The notes: generated from the sequence alone by a model not told the origin. DNA of 64,000 bases from Amycolatopsis coloradensis (GCF_001953865.1 NZ_MQUQ01000020.1:142126-206125), one strand, 5' to 3'; counted from the stretch's first letter, positions 51,417 to 61,260 are shown. Numbers and translations are program-made.

Positions 51417-52874
51417 ATGGCGTCCCGTTTCGTGGACCGTGCGGTGATCCACCTGACCGCCGGTGACGGTGGGAACGGCTGCGCCTCGGTGCACCGCGAG
51501 AAGTTCAAGCCCCTCGGTGGCCCGGACGGCGGCAACGGCGGCAACGGCGGCGACGTCCTGCTGATCGTCGACGGAGGCGTGCACACCCTGCTCGACTTCC
51601 ACTTCCGCCCGCACGCCCGCGCCGGCAACGGCAAGATGGGCCAGGGCGGCAACCGCTCCGGAGCGGCGGGCGACACGCTGGAGATGCGCGTCCCGTCGGG
51701 CACCGTCGTGATGACCGAGGACGGCGAGATCCTGGCCGACCTGGTCGGCTCCGGAGCCACCTTCGTCGCCGCTCAGGGCGGTCGTGGCGGCCTCGGCAAC
51801 GCGTCGCTGGCCTCCAGCACGCGCAAGGCGCCCGGATTCGCGCTGCTGGGCGAGCCGGGGGAGAGCCGGAACCTCGTCCTGGAGCTGCGTTCGGTCGCCG
51901 ACGTCGGCCTGCTCGGCTTCCCGTCCGCGGGCAAGTCTTCGCTGATCTCGGTGCTGTCCGCGGCCAAGCCGAAGATCGCCGACTACCCGTTCACCACCCT
52001 GGTGCCGAACCTGGGCGTGATCACCGCTGGCTCGACCGTGTTCACCATGGCCGACGTCCCGGGCCTGATCCCCGGCGCGAGCGAGGGCAAGGGCCTCGGC
52101 CTCGACTTCCTGCGGCATATCGAGCGGTGCGCGGTGCTGGTGCACGTCATCGACTGCGCCACCTTCGAACCCGGGCGCGATCCACTGTCCGATATGGACG
52201 CTCTCGAAGCGGAACTCGCCCGCTACACCCCGAGCCTCGGCGGCGACCTCGCCGACCGGCCGCGGGTGGTGGTGCTCAACAAGATCGACGTCCCGGACGC
52301 CGCCGAACTCGCCGAGTTCGTGCGCCCGGAACTGGAGGCCCGCGGGCTCAGTGTGTTCGAGATCTCCACGGCTTCCCGCCAGGGGCTGAAGGAATTGACC
52401 TACGCGCTCGCCGCCGTGGTCGAGAAGTACCGTGCCGAGCAGCCGGAACCGGAGCCGGAGAAGGTCGTGCTGCGGCCGATGGCCGTCAACGACGCGGGCT
52501 TCACCGTCGAGGTCGATCCCGAGGAGGAGGGCGCTTTCATCGTGCGCGGTGTCCGCCCGGAGCGGTGGATCCGCCAGACGACCTTCGGCAACGACGAGGC
52601 CGTCGGCTACCTAGCGGACCGGTTGCAGCGTCTCGGCGTCGAAGAGGCACTGGCCCGCAAGGGCGCCGTGCCGGGGAGCCCGGTCACCATCGGCGACGTC
52701 CAGTTCGAATGGGAGCCGTCGACCCCGGCCGGGGTCGCGGTGCACATGTCGGGCCGGGGCACCGACGTCCGGCTGGAGAACAACAGCCGGATCGGTGCTT
52801 CCGAGCGCAAGGAAGCCCGCCGGATCCGCCGCGACGGCCCGGACGGTGTCGAAGACGGAACGGACGACGAGTGA
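51417..52874 (+). CDS. obgE: Obg GTPase, ribosome assembly
   Basis: The 485-residue GTPase has an N-terminal glycine-rich Obg fold (1-158, with GGNGGNGG turns) and a G domain: G1 GFPSAGKSS near 167, G2 PFTTLVPNLG, G3 DVPGLIPGAS, G4 NKID. A C-terminal OCT domain follows (about 345-420), and then a variable acidic and basic tail. It acts in 50S maturation and stress or development control. AGAGG is six bases before the ATG. The stop overlaps proB's GTG. Confidence 0.97.
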   Translation: MASRFVDRAVIHLTAGDGGNGCASVHREKFKPLGGPDGGNGGNGGDVLLIVDGGVHTLLDFHFRPHARAGNGKMGQGGNRSGAAGDTLEMRVPSGTVVMTEDGEILADLVGSGATFVAAQGGRGGLGNASLASSTRKAPGFALLGEPGESRNLVLELRSVADVGLLGFPSAGKSSLISVLSAAKPKIADYPFTTLVPNLGVITAGSTVFTMADVPGLIPGASEGKGLGLDFLRHIERCAVLVHVIDCATFEPGRDPLSDMDALEAELARYTPSLGGDLADRPRVVVLNKIDVPDAAELAEFVRPELEARGLSVFEISTASRQGLKELTYALAAVVEKYRAEQPEPEPEKVVLRPMAVNDAGFTVEVDPEEEGAFIVRGVRPERWIRQTTFGNDEAVGYLADRLQRLGVEEALARKGAVPGSPVTIGDVQFEWEPSTPAGVAVHMSGRGTDVRLENNSRIGASERKEARRIRRDGPDGVEDGTDDE

Positions 52875-53980
52875 GCTCGACTCGGACGGCGATCGCCGAC
52901 GCGAAGCGGGTGGTCGTCAAGGTCGGTTCCTCCGCGCTGACCACCGCCGGCGACGGTCTCGACGTGACCAGGCTGGACGCGCTGGTCGACGCGATCGCCG
53001 ACCGGGTCGCCCGCGGCACGCAGATCGTGCTGGTGTCCTCGGGGGCGATCGGCGCGGGTCTGGCGCCGCTCGCCCTCGGCAAGCGACCGCGTGACCTCGC
53101 CACCCAGCAGGCCGCGGCCAGCGTCGGGCAGCTCGCGCTCGCCCACGCCTACGCCGAGTCGTTCGGCCGGTTTTCCCTGACCGTCGGCCAGGTGCTGCTG
53201 ACGTCGGACGACGTCGTGCGCCGCGCGCACTACCGCAACGCGCAGAACACGTTCACCCGTCTGCTGGCCCTCGGCGCGGTTCCCGTGGTCAACGAGAACG
53301 ACACCGTGGCCACCGAAGAGATCCGCTTCGGCGACAACGACCGGCTCGCCGCATTGGTCGCCCATCTGATCGGCGCCGACGCGCTCGTCCTTCTGTCCGA
53401 TGTGGACGGTCTGTACGACGGGGATCCCCGTGACGGCGCGACTCACAAGATCGCCGAGGTCGCCGATGAGTCCGATGTGGACGGGATCACCGTTGGCATG
53501 TCGAGCTCCGGGCTCGGTACCGGCGGCATGGTCTCGAAGCTCGCCGCGGCCCGTACCGCCGCCAGCGCCGGTATTCCGGTCCTCCTCGCCGCCGCTTCCG
53601 AGGCCGCCCGCGCCCTGACCACGGCCGAGGTCGGCACGGCTTTCGTCGCCGCGGACTCCCGCCTGTCGGCCCGCCGGTTCTGGCTGGGTTACGCCGCGGG
53701 CGCGTCCGGGAAGCTGCATCTCGACGACGGTGCCGTCACGGCCGTCGTCCGCCGCCGCCGTTCCCTGCTCGCCGCCGGGATCACCGGCGTCGACGGTGAC
53801 TTCCATGCGGGCGACGTCGTCGACCTGGTGGATCTCCGGCAGCGCACCGTGGCTCGGGGCGTCGTCGCCTTCGATGCTGGGGAACTGCCCGACCTCATCG
53901 GCCGTTCCAGCCACGACCTGCCCGCCGATCAGCGGCGCGAGGTCGTCCACGCCGACGACCTCGTCCCCCTCCGCCGTTAG
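52871..53980 (+). CDS. proB: Glutamate 5-kinase
   Basis: The 369-residue enzyme makes glutamyl phosphate, the first step of proline synthesis. The amino-acid kinase core has VVVKVGSSALT, LVSSGAIGAG, VVNENDTV and SDVDGLYDGDP. A C-terminal PUA domain (about 280-369) is present, as in E. coli ProB. The GTG overlaps the obgE stop by GTGA, giving coupled expression. The stop shares four bases with the opposite-strand stop of the next gene. Proline feedback sites cannot be judged from sequence. Confidence 0.97.
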   Translation: MSSTRTAIADAKRVVVKVGSSALTTAGDGLDVTRLDALVDAIADRVARGTQIVLVSSGAIGAGLAPLALGKRPRDLATQQAAASVGQLALAHAYAESFGRFSLTVGQVLLTSDDVVRRAHYRNAQNTFTRLLALGAVPVVNENDTVATEEIRFGDNDRLAALVAHLIGADALVLLSDVDGLYDGDPRDGATHKIAEVADESDVDGITVGMSSSGLGTGGMVSKLAAARTAASAGIPVLLAAASEAARALTTAEVGTAFVAADSRLSARRFWLGYAAGASGKLHLDDGAVTAVVRRRRSLLAAGITGVDGDFHAGDVVDLVDLRQRTVARGVVAFDAGELPDLIGRSSHDLPADQRREVVHADDLVPLRR

Positions 53981-54708
53981 GGCACCAGCCCCGGGGTCAG
54001 GGCGATTTCACGAAGCTGGGCTTCGCTCAGCGGGGGAAGTTCCCGCTGCGCCGGTGGGTCCGGCCGTTCGTCTGTGCTCGCTTCGGTGCTGTTGGATGAG
54101 GTGATGCTGACGATGGCCTGCTCGGTCCGGTAGGCGGCCTGGTAGAAGACGAAACCCGGGCTGCCGGGCTTCTTGGTCGTCGACTCCACCAGGGTCCCGC
54201 CGCGGATCAGGCTCGCCGAGCAGGTGGTCGGAGCCGGGACCTGGACTTCGCAGGCGGTTCCTGCCGAAAGCAGTGTGCCGTCGTTGGTCACCAGTTCGAC
54301 GAAGACCGAACCCGTCCGATCGCCCACGTCGGACGACAACAGGTAGAGCATTTTTCCGGGCGTCGGGTAGGCCTCCAGCCTGAGGGGGTCGGCCGGAGTG
54401 ACATAGGCGCGGATCGCTCGTTCGAGCAGGCAGGACAAGCGCACCTTGGCCGCCTCGGGGCTTTCCTCGGGTGACTTTTCGCCGCAGGGCGAAGTCGCCG
54501 CAGGCTCGCTCCGGTCGGGATACGCGACGGAAACGATCCCCATCGGAATCCCCGCCGCGGCCACCGCGGCCACCGCGACTGCCGTCGTCAGGCGGCGCCG
54601 CCGTGAGCGTCGGCCCGCGGCGAGCACACCTTTCCCGGTGAGCCCGATCGGCGGCTCGGCTTCGGACACATGCTCCTGCAGCGCGGAGCGGACATCCTGG
54701 TCTTCCAT
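53977..54708 (-). CDS. Membrane partner of the SigE-family sigma factor
   Basis: The 243-residue protein has a cytoplasmic N-terminal tail (about 40 residues, including RRSRRRR), one helix (LTTAVAVAAVAAAGIPMGIV) and an outside domain with several Cys. The start is 3 bp after the stop of the sigma gene, so both are co-expressed. By position and topology it may be an anti-sigma or sensor protein. There is no zinc-binding ZAS motif, so that role is not certain. It ends inside the proB stop. Confidence 0.7.
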   Translation of the reverse strand: MEDQDVRSALQEHVSEAEPPIGLTGKGVLAAGRRSRRRRLTTAVAVAAVAAAGIPMGIVSVAYPDRSEPAATSPCGEKSPEESPEAAKVRLSCLLERAIRAYVTPADPLRLEAYPTPGKMLYLLSSDVGDRTGSVFVELVTNDGTLLSAGTACEVQVPAPTTCSASLIRGGTLVESTTKKPGSPGFVFYQAAYRTEQAIVSITSSNSTEASTDERPDPPAQRELPPLSEAQLREIALTPGLVP

Positions 54709-54710
54709 GG

Positions 54711-55202
54711 CTACTCCTTGCTCGTCGGGGAGGGCAGGACGGCGCGCAGAGCCTCGACCCCGCGGGCGGTCTGGCTTTTGACGGTGCCTTCGGCGACACC
54801 GAGCAGCGAAGCCACTTCAGCGACCGAAAGGTCCTCAAGGAAACGAAGAACGACCATCGCGCGTTGGCGCGGTGTCAGGCCGCTCAGTACCCGCTCGAGG
54901 TCGATCCGCTCATGACTGTCGTGACCCGGTGGCGCTGCCCGCTCGGGCGGCGACGAGGTCACCAGCTCCTTGCCGCGTTTGCGCCGTCCGGTGAGGAAGG
55001 CGTTCAGCAGGATCCGGCGCGCGTAGGCGTCGACGGTGTCCGGCCGGACGCGCCGCCAGCGCCGGTACAACTGGATGAACATGGCCTGCACCAGGTCTTC
55101 GGCGCCGTGCCAGTCGCCGCACATACCGAACGCGAGTCGCCGGAACCGCTGTACGCGGGCCTCGAAGTACTCGCTGAAGTCGTTGTCTCTCGCCTGTCCC
55201 AT
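54711..55202 (-). CDS. SigE-family (ECF-type) RNA polymerase sigma factor
   Basis: The 163-residue sigma factor has region 2 (about 10-75, RLAFGMCGDWHGAEDLVQAMFIQL) and region 4 (about 105-155, GLTPRQRAMVVLRFLEDLSV with VAEVASLLGVAEGTVKSQT). There is no region 3. This is the SigE-fam_strep type, with short products and a membrane partner downstream. The target promoters are unknown. Confidence 0.9.
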   Translation of the reverse strand: MGQARDNDFSEYFEARVQRFRRLAFGMCGDWHGAEDLVQAMFIQLYRRWRRVRPDTVDAYARRILLNAFLTGRRKRGKELVTSSPPERAAPPGHDSHERIDLERVLSGLTPRQRAMVVLRFLEDLSVAEVASLLGVAEGTVKSQTARGVEALRAVLPSPTSKE

Positions 55203-55282
55203 CGGCCGCCTCCCCCTCTACGTCCTGTCCTCTCTAGGCAGGAAGGTGCTCGGAAGGTTCAAGCGACAGCAGGGGACCTTTG

Positions 55283-55918
55283 CTATCGCTTCCCCGGTTC
55301 GGTGAGGTGCCCGACGAGCCGCGCCAGCTGTTCGCCGTAGGCGTCGGCGAATTCGGCCGAGTTCGGGTCCTGGCCCGTGACCGCCCGCACGACGCGAGGG
55401 AGTGCCAGCGCGGCACTCGACGCGGCCATGAAAATCACCAGCAGGAACGCGGGATCGAGATCGGCGGGGAAGTCGCCCGCCGCCTGCCGTGCCTGGACGT
55501 ACTCCACCTGGCGCTGAAGGAATCCGCGCTGGCCTTCGACACCGATCGCGTCGGGCGCGCCGTCGGTCAGGTTCTCCCAGAGGAACAGTTTGGCGAGATC
55601 GTGGTCCCGCACCCCGGACTGGGCGAAGAAGCGCACGACGTCGGCGAAGGGCATGTCGTGCTCGGAGGCCGCGACGTAGTCGTCGTACATCGTCGCGGTC
55701 AGCGCGTTGTACAGCCCTTCCTTGCCTCCGAAGTAGTACGAGATCAACTGCTTGTTCACACCAGCTTTCGCGGCGATCTCGCTGACGCGTGCCGCGGCGT
55801 AGCCCTTCGCGCCGAATTCGACCTTCGCCGCCTCCAGAAGTTGCGCCTTGGTGCGCTCGGGATCGCGCTGGCGTTCGGCGGGGGCGCGGCGAGGGCTGCG
55901 CGGGGTGGCTTCGGACAT
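55283..55918 (-). CDS. TetR-family repressor
   Basis: The 211-residue regulator has the helix-turn-helix at about 20-65 (VSEIAAKAGVNKQLISYYFGGKE) and a helical ligand pocket. It is divergent from the FAD monooxygenase gene. The promoter of that gene overlaps two CGTNCGGTTGA repeats, which are its likely operator. The inducer is probably the monooxygenase substrate, perhaps an aromatic or polyketide compound. Confidence 0.9.
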   Translation of the reverse strand: MSEATPRSPRRAPAERQRDPERTKAQLLEAAKVEFGAKGYAAARVSEIAAKAGVNKQLISYYFGGKEGLYNALTATMYDDYVAASEHDMPFADVVRFFAQSGVRDHDLAKLFLWENLTDGAPDAIGVEGQRGFLQRQVEYVQARQAAGDFPADLDPAFLLVIFMAASSAALALPRVVRAVTGQDPNSAEFADAYGEQLARLVGHLTEPGKR

Positions 55919-55940
55919 GGGTTCACCTTAACCACTGACT

Positions 55941-55984
55941 CTATCAAACGTACGGTTGACTTTATTACCCGTTCGGTTGATAGT
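55941..55984. promoter_or_regulatory. Monooxygenase promoter overlapping TetR operator
   Basis: TTGACT (55956-55961), a 17-bp spacer and GATAGT (55979-55984) form a near-consensus promoter. CGTACGGTTGA (55949-55959) and CGTTCGGTTGA (55970-55980) are 21 bp apart, two helical turns, and cover it. The outer arms CTATCAA and TTGATAG add a wide inverted repeat. Repressor binding would block RNA polymerase. Confidence 0.75.
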
Positions 55985-56007
55985 GGGCGTCAGAAGAAGG
56001 AGGTCCC

Positions 56008-57282
56008 ATGACCACGAGAATCGCGATCATCGGCGGCGGCACGGGCGGGCTCTGCCTGGCGCAAGGGCTGCGCAAGGCGGGCGTCGACGTGTCCGTCCAC
56101 GAGCGCAGCCGTACCCGGACCGAGCGGCTGCAGGGCTATCGCGTGCACATCAACCCGCACGGCTCGGCTGCGCTGCACGAATGTCTGCCGCCCGAGTTGT
56201 GGGAACGGTTTTTGGCCACGACCGGTACGACGAGCGGGGCCTTCACCTTCGTGACGGAGCGGTTGAAGGAGCTGATGGTGATCGACAGTGAATTGACGTG
56301 GAGCCCGGATCCCGCGTCGAACCATCATTCGGTCAGCCGGATCAGCCTGCATCAGGTGCTGTCCGCCGGTCTCGACGGAGTTCTCCACCATGGCAAGGAA
56401 TTCGCCGGCTATCGCCGCGAGGGGGAAGTGGTCGTCTGCGAGTTCGCCGACGGGAGCACCGTCGAGGCCGACCTGGTCATCGGCGCCGACGGGGCCAATT
56501 CCCGGGTACGTGAACAGTTTCTGCCCGGCGCCGTCCGGGTGGACACCGAAATCGTCGCGATCGCGGGCAAGCATCCGCTGACCGAAGAGGCGCGCAAACG
56601 CTTGCCCGCCCGGCTTACCGACGGCCCGAGCATGGTGATCCCGCGTACCGGCGCCGGATTGTTCAGCGCACCGCACGAGCTGAACGGCGCCTTGTCGGTC
56701 AACGACGAGACCGCCGACTACGACCCCGTCCTGTTCGACAACACCGCGAGCTACCTCATGTGGGCGTTCGCGGCGGACAACCGGCGCTATCCCGATCATT
56801 TGTCCTCATTGGACGGTGAAGCTCTCCGCACTCTTGTGCTGGACCTGATCGACGGCTGGGATCCCGCGTTCAAGGAACTGGTCGCCGGCTCGCCCGCCGG
56901 TTCGGTGTCCCGGCTGCCGATCTTCACGTCGAAGCCCGTCGAGCCGTGGCCGACGGGCAACATCACCCTGCTCGGCGACGCGATCCACAGCATGACGCCC
57001 TTCCGCGGCATCGGCGCGAACACCGCGCTCCGGGACGCGCAACTGTTGTGCCGCAACCTCGTCGCCGCCCGGGAGACCGGCGCGGTGCGCCCGGCGATCG
57101 CCGACTACGAGCAGCGAATGCGGGACTACGGCTTCGCGGCGGTCCGCGACTCGGAGCGCAGTGCACGCCGGTTCGTGTCGCGAAACCGGGCGGCCCGCAC
57201 GATGGCACGGGGAATGTTCCGCTTCTTCCAGGCCGTCCCTCCGTTGAAGCGCAAGGTCTTCAGCGACCTCGGCGACTCATAG
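56008..57282 (+). CDS. FAD-dependent aromatic monooxygenase
   Basis: The 424-residue group A flavin hydroxylase has the FAD motif IAIIGGGTGGLCLAQ (5-19), a central DG-type region with VIGADGANSRVR, and GDAIHSMTPFRGIGANTALRDA near 325. It is of the PHBH, RdmE or TetX type and may hydroxylate or inactivate an aromatic compound. AAGGAGGT before the ATG is an excellent ribosome site. It is controlled by the divergent TetR. Its stop overlaps the stop of the opposite argS by six bases. A detoxification role is inference. Confidence 0.9.
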   Translation: MTTRIAIIGGGTGGLCLAQGLRKAGVDVSVHERSRTRTERLQGYRVHINPHGSAALHECLPPELWERFLATTGTTSGAFTFVTERLKELMVIDSELTWSPDPASNHHSVSRISLHQVLSAGLDGVLHHGKEFAGYRREGEVVVCEFADGSTVEADLVIGADGANSRVREQFLPGAVRVDTEIVAIAGKHPLTEEARKRLPARLTDGPSMVIPRTGAGLFSAPHELNGALSVNDETADYDPVLFDNTASYLMWAFAADNRRYPDHLSSLDGEALRTLVLDLIDGWDPAFKELVAGSPAGSVSRLPIFTSKPVEPWPTGNITLLGDAIHSMTPFRGIGANTALRDAQLLCRNLVAARETGAVRPAIADYEQRMRDYGFAAVRDSERSARRFVSRNRAARTMARGMFRFFQAVPPLKRKVFSDLGDS

Positions 57283-59001
57283 CCTGTCAGGGGTCGAGAT
57301 GCCGAGCAGGGACAAGCCCAGCGTCAGCGTCTTCGACGTGAGTTCGGCCAGCAGCAGCCGTGAGTCGCGGACGCCGGGACTCTCCGCGTCCAGCACCGGG
57401 CACTGTTCGTAGAACCGCGAGAACACGACCGCCGTTTCGTAGAGGTACGTGCACAGCTTGTGAGGGAGATACCCGGCGGTCGCCGCGCCGACCGCCTCGG
57501 GGAAGCGGATCAGCGCGAGCGCCAGTGCCCGTTCGGCTGGATGGCCGAGCAGAACCCGCACACCGGCGAGATCCTGATCCGCCCTCGCCAGCACGGAACG
57601 GATCCGCGCGTTGGCGTACTGCAGATAGACCGACGTGTTCCCGTTCTTGGCGAGCATCCGTTCCCAGGAGAAGACGTAATCACGCCCGCGATCGCCGGAA
57701 AGGTCGGCGTATTTGAGCGCGCCGATCCCGATCGCCTCGGCGACCTCTTCCCTGACCTCGGGGGAGAGGTCGTCCCGGCCGTCGATCACTTCGGCGGCTT
57801 GGGAAACCGCTTCGGCAAGCAGATCGGAAAGGCGGACCAATTCGCCCGCCCGGGTCTTCATGGCGTGACCGTCTTCGCCGAGCACCGAGCCGAACCCGAT
57901 GTGCTCGGCCCGTTGCCCCTCCCGGAGCCAGCCTGCCGCCCGGCACACGGCGAACACCATCGCGAAATGCTGCGCTTGGGGCGCTCCGACGACGTAAAGC
58001 AGGTCGGTGACCTCGCGCTGTTCCGTCCAGTAGCGCAGGGTCGCGAGATCGGTGGCCGCGTAGCCGTAGCCGCCGTCCCGTTTGCGCACGATGAGCGGCA
58101 GCGGCTCGCCTTCCCGGTTGAGGAAGCCGTCAGGGAAGACACAGACGGCGCCGTCGCTGATCGCGGTCAGTCCGGCGTTGGTCAGATCGTCCACGACCGC
58201 GGCGAGAAACGGGTTGTAGAAACTCTCGCCGTAGACGTCCCCGCTCGACAGGCCGATCCCGAGGAGTTCGTAGACCTGGGTGAAGTGCCGTGTCGACTCG
58301 TCGACCAGCTGCCGCCACAACGACAAGGTCTCTTGGTCGCCACTTTGAAGGAGCACCACACGCGCGCGTGAGCGGGTCGCGAAGTCCTCGTCGTTCTCGA
58401 ACCTCGACCGGGCGGCCTGATAGAAGCCGTTGAGATCCCTGATCGTGTGAGGAGCCGACGGGCGCTCGTCGAGCAGACGCTCGATCAGCATGCCGAACGG
58501 GGTACCCCAGTCGCCGAGATGGTTGTGCGGGATGACGTCGTGCCCGGCGAACCGCAGCAGCCGCGCGATCGCGTCACCGATGACTGTGGGCCGGAGATGC
58601 CCGACATGCATTTCCTTCGCCGCGTTCGGGCCGCTGTAGTCGATGGCGATCCGCCGCGGCCACGGCGTCACCGCGGCGCCGAGCCGCGGGTCACCGTCGA
58701 GCGCGGTCGCCCGGTCTTCCAGCCAGGACGAACGCAGCGTGAAGTTGAGGAAGCCCGGCCCCGCGACCTCCGGCGGCTCGGCGAGATCGGCGACGTCGAG
58801 CCGTGCCGCGATGCCGGCGGCGATCTCCCTCGGCGCCCTCCCGAGCTGCTTGCCCAGATTCATCGCGAGGTCGCACTGATAGTCAACACCGGCCCGCGAC
58901 GAGACCCGCACCACGGCGGACGGCGGCTCGATGTCGATGACGTGGCGAAGGGCGGCCATCACGCGTCGCGCCAATTCCTCGCTTACATCGCCGAACAACA
59001 C
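57277..59001 (-). CDS. argS: Arginyl-tRNA synthetase, probably a second copy
   Basis: The 574-residue class I synthetase has an N-terminal tRNA-binding domain, HVGH at 132-135 (MHVGHLRPTVIGD) and a DALR-type anticodon domain near the end. The KMSKS loop is replaced by MKTRAG, as in many arginyl enzymes. The GTG with AAGGAGG is a strong start. The position beside a TetR/monooxygenase pair, an MHS transporter and a pseudogene is not the usual site of the housekeeping argS. Paralogue status cannot be proved from this window. Confidence 0.9.
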   Translation of the reverse strand: MLFGDVSEELARRVMAALRHVIDIEPPSAVVRVSSRAGVDYQCDLAMNLGKQLGRAPREIAAGIAARLDVADLAEPPEVAGPGFLNFTLRSSWLEDRATALDGDPRLGAAVTPWPRRIAIDYSGPNAAKEMHVGHLRPTVIGDAIARLLRFAGHDVIPHNHLGDWGTPFGMLIERLLDERPSAPHTIRDLNGFYQAARSRFENDEDFATRSRARVVLLQSGDQETLSLWRQLVDESTRHFTQVYELLGIGLSSGDVYGESFYNPFLAAVVDDLTNAGLTAISDGAVCVFPDGFLNREGEPLPLIVRKRDGGYGYAATDLATLRYWTEQREVTDLLYVVGAPQAQHFAMVFAVCRAAGWLREGQRAEHIGFGSVLGEDGHAMKTRAGELVRLSDLLAEAVSQAAEVIDGRDDLSPEVREEVAEAIGIGALKYADLSGDRGRDYVFSWERMLAKNGNTSVYLQYANARIRSVLARADQDLAGVRVLLGHPAERALALALIRFPEAVGAATAGYLPHKLCTYLYETAVVFSRFYEQCPVLDAESPGVRDSRLLLAELTSKTLTLGLSLLGISTPDRL

Positions 59002-59073
59002 GGTGTCCCTCCTTCTCACTCGTCGTAGGAGCGCGAGGGTAGCCACCTCGGGACGTCGTCAGCGACGGAGTTT

Positions 59074-60360
59074 TCAGCGCAGGTCGCTGCCCTTGGTCTC
59101 CGGCAGGGTCCGGATGACGAAGAACGCGATCACCGCGCCGGCGGCCACGTACCAGAAGAACAACGTTGACAAGCCGGCGTCGGACAGCGCGGTGAGCACC
59201 AGGGGAGCGGTGCCGCCGAACAGCGCGACGGTCAGGTTGTACCAGGCGCCGATGCCCACGCCGCGCAGTTCCGTGGGGAACAGTTCGCTCATGATCGCGG
59301 GCGCGATCGACGTCAGCGCCGTGTACAGACAGAGTCCGACGCAGAACACGACGAGCAGCCCCGGCAGTCCCGGACGGACCAAAGTGGACAACGGGACGAT
59401 GAGGATCGCGGTCGCCGCCGACCAGACGAGCAGCTGCGGTTTGCGGCCGAAGCGATCGGACAGCGCGCCCATCGGGTACTGCAGAGCGATGAACAACGCG
59501 GTCGCGATCGACAACGCCAGGAACACGTCAACGTCGTCGGCCTTGCGGGTTTTGACCGCGAAGGACGTCAGTGCGCTGAAGAACGTGTAGTAGCAAAGGG
59601 TCGACAGCATCGAGAAGCCCACGAGCTGCCCGACGGCGCGCGGGTGCTCGCGCAGAGTGGTGCGCAGCGGTCGCTCGACCCGGCGCGCGGTCGACTTCTT
59701 CTCCTCGAAGATTTCGGTTTCGGCGAGACTGCGCCGGAGCCACAGGCCGATGATGCCGAGGACACCGCCGAGCAGGAACGGAATCCGCCAGCCGTACGCG
59801 GTCAGATCCGCTTTGGACATCGTCCGCGCGAGCACGAATCCGAGAATCGAGGCGATCAAGACGGCGGAACCGGTCGAGATGTAGAAGAACGCGGAGTACC
59901 GGCCGCGGCGCGCGGGCGGCGCGATCTCACCCAAGTACGCCGAGGCGTTGGAGATCTCGCCGCCCAGCGACAGACCCTGTGCCACCCTTGCCAGCAGCAA
60001 CAGGATCGGGGCCAGCCAGCCGACCTGATCGAACGTCGGCAGGAGACCGATGGCCACCGAACCACCTGCCATCAGCACGATGGTCAGGAGCATCGCCGGC
60101 TTCCGCCCCCTGACGTCGGCGAAACGGCCGAGCAACATCCCGCCGAGCGGCCGGAAGAAGAACGCCAGCGCGTACGTGGCGAAAGTGTTGATCAGCGCCA
60201 GGGCTTCGTTGCCCTTCGGGAAGAACTCACTGGCGAAGTAGATGCTGAAGGTCGCGTAGATGGTCCAGTCGAACCACTCCAGCGCGTTCCCCACACTGGC
60301 GGCGAACAGTTTCTTCACCGGGAGCCGATGCCCCAGCCGCTCCGTCGTTGAGTCCACCAT
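59074..60360 (-). CDS. MHS-family major facilitator transporter
   Basis: The 428-residue carrier has twelve helices. The N-terminal GNALEWFDWTIYATFSIYFA and the loop FFRPLGGMLLGRFADVRGRKP are typical of metabolite:H+ symporters (ShiA, KgtP, ProP relatives). The substrate is likely a carboxylate or aromatic acid, but no residue decides this. ATG 60360 has GGAGG six bases upstream. The remains of a hydrolase gene lie just before it and run into its start region. Confidence 0.88.
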   Translation of the reverse strand: MVDSTTERLGHRLPVKKLFAASVGNALEWFDWTIYATFSIYFASEFFPKGNEALALINTFATYALAFFFRPLGGMLLGRFADVRGRKPAMLLTIVLMAGGSVAIGLLPTFDQVGWLAPILLLLARVAQGLSLGGEISNASAYLGEIAPPARRGRYSAFFYISTGSAVLIASILGFVLARTMSKADLTAYGWRIPFLLGGVLGIIGLWLRRSLAETEIFEEKKSTARRVERPLRTTLREHPRAVGQLVGFSMLSTLCYYTFFSALTSFAVKTRKADDVDVFLALSIATALFIALQYPMGALSDRFGRKPQLLVWSAATAILIVPLSTLVRPGLPGLLVVFCVGLCLYTALTSIAPAIMSELFPTELRGVGIGAWYNLTVALFGGTAPLVLTALSDAGLSTLFFWYVAAGAVIAFFVIRTLPETKGSDLR

Positions 60361-60454
60361 CGGCAACCTCCGTACTCGCGCGTCGACGGAACCTTGCCAG
60401 AAAGTTCCCGTGCGGGAAAGAACCTGTCGAATGCCGGGATCGGTCCGAGGTGAC

Positions 60455-61260
60455 CGGGATGTGGTCGACGGCCCATGCCAGCGCCTTGTCCGCGACCTCA
60501 TCCCAGCCGTCCTGGCCGACGATGTAGTGCGTGCGGCCGGGGAACTCGAGGTACCCGGCGACCGACGGTGACTTGCGGTACCGCTCGACGTTCTCCTTGG
60601 TCATCGAAGGCGGGACGATGTGGTCCGCGGTGCCGGCGATCATCAGCAGTGGCGCCCGGTCAGGCTTCGCAAGGTCGACCTTCGTCACCGCTTTGGGGTT
60701 GAAGTTGGCGAAGGCGCCTTGGAACAGCACGCGTGCGGCGGCCGGGATGTGACACCGGTCGTAGACCTTCCGCGACTCTTCTTCCGTCAGGCTGTTGGTG
60801 AAGGCGCAGTGGAACTGCTTCGGCGTGAGCGGCGCGGGCCTTTCTGAGGTTGAACGGGTTTCCCAGTACCGGCCGCGCCGTGCGGAGCGAGGACAGCGGA
60901 AGCCGGAGCACGCCCTTCACCGGCCCCGAGTCGATCGCGACTCCGGCGGCGCCAACCCCTCGGTCGAGCAGTAACCGGACGAACACCCCGCCGAACGAGT
61001 GGCCTGTGATGATCGGTGGCTTGTCCAGCGCGCGGATGATCCGTTCGTAGTGGTCGACGATTTCCTCGATGCCAGGTTCTCGAGTGGCCGGGGGTCGCGC
61101 CGCAGCGCCTCCGCGCCGGCTTCGAGCCCGGGTCAGGCCGGGGTGAGCACCTTAAAGCCGAGGTTCTCGTAACGCTCCATCTAACATTTCCAGCTCAAGG
61201 TGCCATCCAGGGTCCGTAGGACGATCGTGTCGGCGGCCGCCGGGCGGATCTCGTGCTCAT
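60455..61260 (-). pseudogene. Decayed alpha/beta-hydrolase gene
   Basis: Pieces of one hydrolase can be followed over about 270 codons in different frames: an N-terminal MSTRSAR, then ERYENLGFKVLTPA, the nucleophile elbow TGHSFGG, LTPKQFHCAFTNS, FQGAFANFNPKAVTKVD, and APLLMIAGTADHIVPPS. The coding sequence is broken by an in-frame TGA at 61133-61135 and TAG at 61181-61183, both probably old TGG codons. Single-base shifts lie near 61073, near 60840 and close to the start. No open frame spans it. Two intact operators stand before it. It is a recent pseudogene. Confidence 0.88.
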
